Positions 61,508-64,000 of a DNA stretch of 64,000 bases are shown here, one piece after another (position 1 is the first letter of the stretch; every line of letters begins with the position of its first letter). A program made the position numbers and the translations under genes. The notes under the pieces are model-generated. The model saw only the letters and a program-made list of their open reading frames with translations, did no database searches and was not told the DNA's origin. The stretch is taken from contig JAUHWT010000014.1 of NCBI GenBank assembly GCA_030427145.1, forward strand, positions 1 to 64,000. The letters are read 5' to 3'. Source of the stretch: Alphaproteobacteria bacterium. GTDB taxonomy: Bacteria; Pseudomonadota; Alphaproteobacteria; Rhodobacterales; Rhodobacteraceae.

Positions 61508-62589
61508 TACATGTCTCCCTGGAAGGTCGGTATGACCGGGTGGCCGTCCGTGACGAATTCCTGGCCGACGATGATGATGTCGACCTCATCGGGCAGGCCC
61601 GCGACCCAGACTCCATCGGCGGTGTCGCGGATGACGGTGACGGGCATGAAGCGGGCCACGTCGCCATCGACCGCGCGGATGCCAAGCTCGCCGCTGTCGT
61701 TCAGCGTAAGGGCGGACTGGCGGACGAGGTGGGCGTCACGGCCGGAGAGGGAGACGAGGATTTCGGCGGTGATGCCGTCGCGGATCTCAAGGTCGGGGTT
61801 GGGTACGGTGGCCTCGACCCGGAAGGTGCGGGTTTCAGGATCGGCGGAGCGGGAGACGAAGGAAACCTCGCCCATAAATTCCTGGCCCGTCAGCAGACGC
61901 GCGCCGACCTGGGCGCCGACGCGGATCTCGTCCACGGAGCGTTCGGGGGCGAAACCGATCAGTTTGATCGGGTCAAGGTCGATGATGGTGGCGCATTCAG
62001 AGCCGGGCTGGAGCAGTTCGCCAAGCTCGGCGGTGTCGCTTTCCAGCAGGCCGGAGAAGGGGGCATGGATTTCCAGCAGGGCTATTTCGCGCTCGGCCTG
62101 TTCGATCAGGGCCTGGGCGGCCTGGAGGGCGGCGCGGTTGCCGATGGCGGTGGTCTCGGAGGTGAAACCGCGCTCGACGAGGGATTCCGATGCTTTGCTG
62201 TTGGCTTCGGCCTCGAGGTAGCGGGCGCGGGCCTCGGCGAGGGCCGCGGGCCTAGTGCCGGGGTCGAGGCTGCAGAGCAGGTCGCCCTTCTCAACCATGT
62301 TGCCGCGGCGGATGGGCTCGGAGACGACCTGGCCAGTGACTTCGGCCCGGACCTCGACGCGGCGCATGGCCTCGGTGCGGCCACGCAGGACGAGGCCGCT
62401 TTCAACCGTGCTGGCCGTTGATTTCATGGCGACAACCGCGACGGCCTCGGGCAGGGTGCTGGTGTCGGCGGTTTCTTCGGCGGGGGCGGTTTCGGCCCCG
62501 GCCATGGCGCGCAGGAGGTCGCGCTCCATGATGAAGACATAGAGCAGAAGTCCGACCACGACCGCGCTCAGCACAGAAAAAATACGCAT
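61507..62589 (-). CDS. RND efflux periplasmic adaptor (membrane fusion protein)
   Basis: 360 residues. An N-terminal membrane anchor (MRIFSVLSAVVVGLLLYVFIM), the barrel-sandwich halves (VRAEVTGQVVSEPIRRGNMVEKGDLLCSLD and HAPFSGLLESDTAELGELL) flanking a coiled-coil hairpin (about 105-165), then beta-barrel and membrane-proximal domains. Adaptor of the HlyD/AcrA type for the permease gene with which it overlaps. ATG 62589 is preferred as GGAG lies just upstream; ATG 62601 and GTG 62604 are in-frame alternatives. Confidence 0.92.
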   Translation of the reverse strand: MRIFSVLSAVVVGLLLYVFIMERDLLRAMAGAETAPAEETADTSTLPEAVAVVAMKSTASTVESGLVLRGRTEAMRRVEVRAEVTGQVVSEPIRRGNMVEKGDLLCSLDPGTRPAALAEARARYLEAEANSKASESLVERGFTSETTAIGNRAALQAAQALIEQAEREIALLEIHAPFSGLLESDTAELGELLQPGSECATIIDLDPIKLIGFAPERSVDEIRVGAQVGARLLTGQEFMGEVSFVSRSADPETRTFRVEATVPNPDLEIRDGITAEILVSLSGRDAHLVRQSALTLNDSGELGIRAVDGDVARFMPVTVIRDTADGVWVAGLPDEVDIIIVGQEFVTDGHPVIPTFQGDM

Positions 62590-62846
62590 CCACCGCTCCA
62601 TCACCGGACGGCCAGGCCTGGGCCCCGTTCCGCCAATTTACCCATGTCCCTGACGCCCCCGCCGTAACGTTCCGGCCTGACGCAGGCCAATTTAACATTT
62701 AATTACGGGTGGCAAAAGGCTTTGGATTATTATGGGTCTTGGGGGTGTGACTGAATCCACCGTTCACGTATTGCCAGTCCCTGAGTAGCTGGGGCGTAAA
62801 GGCTGGAACTGCATTTTGATTGGCGCCTTAAGGCTATGCGGACTGT

Positions 62847-63632
62847 CTAGCTGTCCACTTTCTTCATTTCAAACCTAAGCCTGTATTCCATAAGCTCGAT
62901 GTCTTTCGATATCGATGCTGCCAGGCGAAGGTCGTCGGTGATTTGATGCGCGACAATGATCCCGCGCACCGATGTATTTGTGTCCATGTTGTTTTGTACC
63001 CAGGCCATATAGCGTGCGGTCTGGCCGACGACCCTGTCATAGGCGCGGCTCGCCTTGAGCTCTATAACCACCAGCCTGCCGTCACGGTCGACGGCCAGAA
63101 GATCAATTCGGCGGCCACCGGCGGGGAATTCAATGCCCTGAAATCCTTCTTCTTCATACAGGCGCATGCCCGGTTCGATAAGTTCGATGTTTTTGGCCAA
63201 AAAGTTTTGAAGGTCGCGCTCATAGGCAAACTCACGCAGTTCTTCCGCATCAAATTGGTCCAGATTTTCCAAACGATCGTCTTCCTCCTCCATGTTAGGG
63301 TCTGCGTTGTCTTCGATGAGTGAAGTTATCGTAAGACCATACTGGGGAGCGGGGTCGGTTTCCGGATCAAACAATCTGAATTTCCCAGGCTCAATCTTGA
63401 AAAAGAGGTCCCAATTCGTGTCTGGACGGATGTTCTGGTGGTGCGTGCGGTGACGGCCGTTGTTGGTTGCAAATCCCTCAACATGTAGAGAAACCGTGTT
63501 GGGTTTGATGTCCGGATAGTTCTCGCCAAACCACTGAACGACCGTTTTCTTTTCAAATACCTGACCAGGTGTGAGATTTTTCGAGGCCCAGTCCCGCATC
63601 AATTCCTTGGTTGATTTTTCATAAATCGGCAT
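62847..63632 (-). CDS. NucS-like PD-(D/E)XK nuclease with N-terminal DNA-binding-like domain
   Basis: 261 residues. The C-terminal domain (about 130-255) resembles the nuclease part of NucS/DUF91: LREFAYERDLQNFLAKNIELIEPGMRLYEEEGFQGIEFP, Asp177 in GGRRIDLLAVD, Glu191-x-Lys193 in LVVIELKAS, and GQTARYMAWV. The N-terminal 95 residues are not the NucS DNA-binding domain; they look like a winged-helix module (SKNLTPGQVFEKKTVVQWFGENYPDIKPNTVSLHV), also seen in some restriction-type proteins. An acidic linker (110-128) joins them. AGGAG precedes the ATG. The gene is richer in A+T than its neighbours and lies between two repeat copies, suggesting acquisition. Confidence 0.82.
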   Translation of the reverse strand: MPIYEKSTKELMRDWASKNLTPGQVFEKKTVVQWFGENYPDIKPNTVSLHVEGFATNNGRHRTHHQNIRPDTNWDLFFKIEPGKFRLFDPETDPAPQYGLTITSLIEDNADPNMEEEDDRLENLDQFDAEELREFAYERDLQNFLAKNIELIEPGMRLYEEEGFQGIEFPAGGRRIDLLAVDRDGRLVVIELKASRAYDRVVGQTARYMAWVQNNMDTNTSVRGIIVAHQITDDLRLAASISKDIELMEYRLRFEMKKVDS

Positions 63633-64000
63633 TTGGATCTCCTTTGCGGTTCAGCATCAATGCGCTGGCTTAAGTGGTTAAAACTATGAAGCAATCTTCT
63701 CGATGAGGATGGCTGACGGTTACGTCGGCGGGAGAAGATATCAATAATATCAATATAATCTTGAGTTGGCCTGCGCGGCGCGGTGTTTCCAAAAAAAAAC
63801 CTCCATGACATCGGTTCCGGCGCGACTACGGGCACGGAACAGAGGGGCTTCAGCCCCGCCGTGCCTGCGCCGGACCGGGCCCGGAGGGCCGGCGCATGTT
63901 GACGTTGGTAGCGAGTTCGGAGGGAAGAGGTATGGGGCGGCATGAAATTGCGTCGTACGGGTGTCTGGGGCGCCGGCCCCCCGGTCCGGCGCTGGCATGG
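63633..64000. other. Non-coding right end of the window with second repeat copy
   Basis: 63633-63829 is the leftward promoter side of the nuclease gene: A+T-rich, with two ATATCAAT copies near 63737-63755 and a run of nine A at 63791-63799. From 63830 to the window end lies the second copy of the structured repeat. No gene is supported. Confidence 0.65.
63830..64000 (+). repeat. Structured ~170-bp repeat, copy 2
   Basis: This copy has the same order of elements as 57861-58030. GGCACGG (63831-63837) pairs with CCGTGCC (63859-63865). The 142-bp core 63859-64000 has the same length as copy 1; its left terminal repeat (63859-63878) is identical to that of copy 1 and its right terminal repeat (63981-64000) differs at a few positions. 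A 27-base block ending at 63878 is identical between copies. The last base of the window is the last base of the right terminal repeat, so any continuation cannot be seen. Confidence 0.75.

Noticed and set aside
60566..62221. 551-residue plus-strand frame opposite the RND genes
   Set aside because: Gly/Val/Asp-rich antisense shadow; the minus-strand genes carry all family motifs.
63750..63998. Small minus-strand frame in the right repeat copy
   Set aside because: It is a translation of the structured repeat; a similar Arg/His/Gly peptide can be read in copy 1, which reflects the DNA repeat and not a gene.

Overview
The window is a high-GC chromosomal segment from an alphaproteobacterium, most likely of the Rhodobacterales/Roseobacter type. 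The lineage call rests on gene content and order: GcrA; tldD divergent from coxB-ctaB-small membrane protein-ctaG-ctaE-SURF1-thrC-M16 peptidase; the nitrogen-type PEP phosphotransferase ptsP beside lysC; yajC-secD-secF followed by an Mth938-like protein; a TPR-sulfotransferase; and a VPxPA-type C-terminal sorting tail. No tRNA, rRNA or CRISPR array was seen. Most of the window is dense housekeeping sequence; the accessory material lies at the two ends.

Left end (1-10.4 kb): the tail of an IS5-family transposase abuts a scar in which a divergent araC/fsr (fosmidomycin-resistance-type exporter) pair has lost both N-terminal halves. Then come a leftward gntR-kduI-kduD operon for unsaturated uronate breakdown, and a D-amino-acid catabolic cluster: dgcN-dgcA, a class IV D-amino-acid aminotransferase, a VOC protein and dadA. 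Two small leftward genes follow (PPOX flavoprotein, SRPBCC protein).

10.7-28 kb: topA and dprA are separated by an HxlR regulator/methyltransferase pair. Next are a small secreted metzincin-like protein with a sorting tail, tldD, the cytochrome c oxidase subunit II/III and assembly genes, thrC, an M16 peptidase, a GNAT and an FAD-linked oxidase.

28-40.5 kb: flavin reductase, GNAT, a large polytopic membrane protein with a patatin-like catalytic dyad, ptsP, lysC and a DUF1178 protein. phoR and phoU-phoB follow, separated by a Pho-box-like direct repeat and not by pstSCAB. A tandem HD-GYP protein closes this stretch.

40.6-57.6 kb: gcrA, argD-argF behind a structured leader, TPR-sulfotransferase, hupE, pirin, yajC-secD-secF-tauE-Mth938, Fe-type sodB, rarD, a LOG protein, a LysM protein and an Atm1-type ABC exporter.

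Right end (57.6-64 kb): an RND efflux pump (adaptor and permease) and a NucS-like PD-(D/E)XK nuclease lie between two directly oriented copies of a ~170-bp structured repeat. Each copy contains a 142-bp unit with 20-bp terminal inverted repeats. Beside the left copy is an array of four TGGCAC motifs at exact 21-bp spacing. The repeats and the array are the least explained sequence here; the patatin-like membrane protein and the sorted metzincin are the most unusual proteins. No multi-gene system of clearly unknown type was found.
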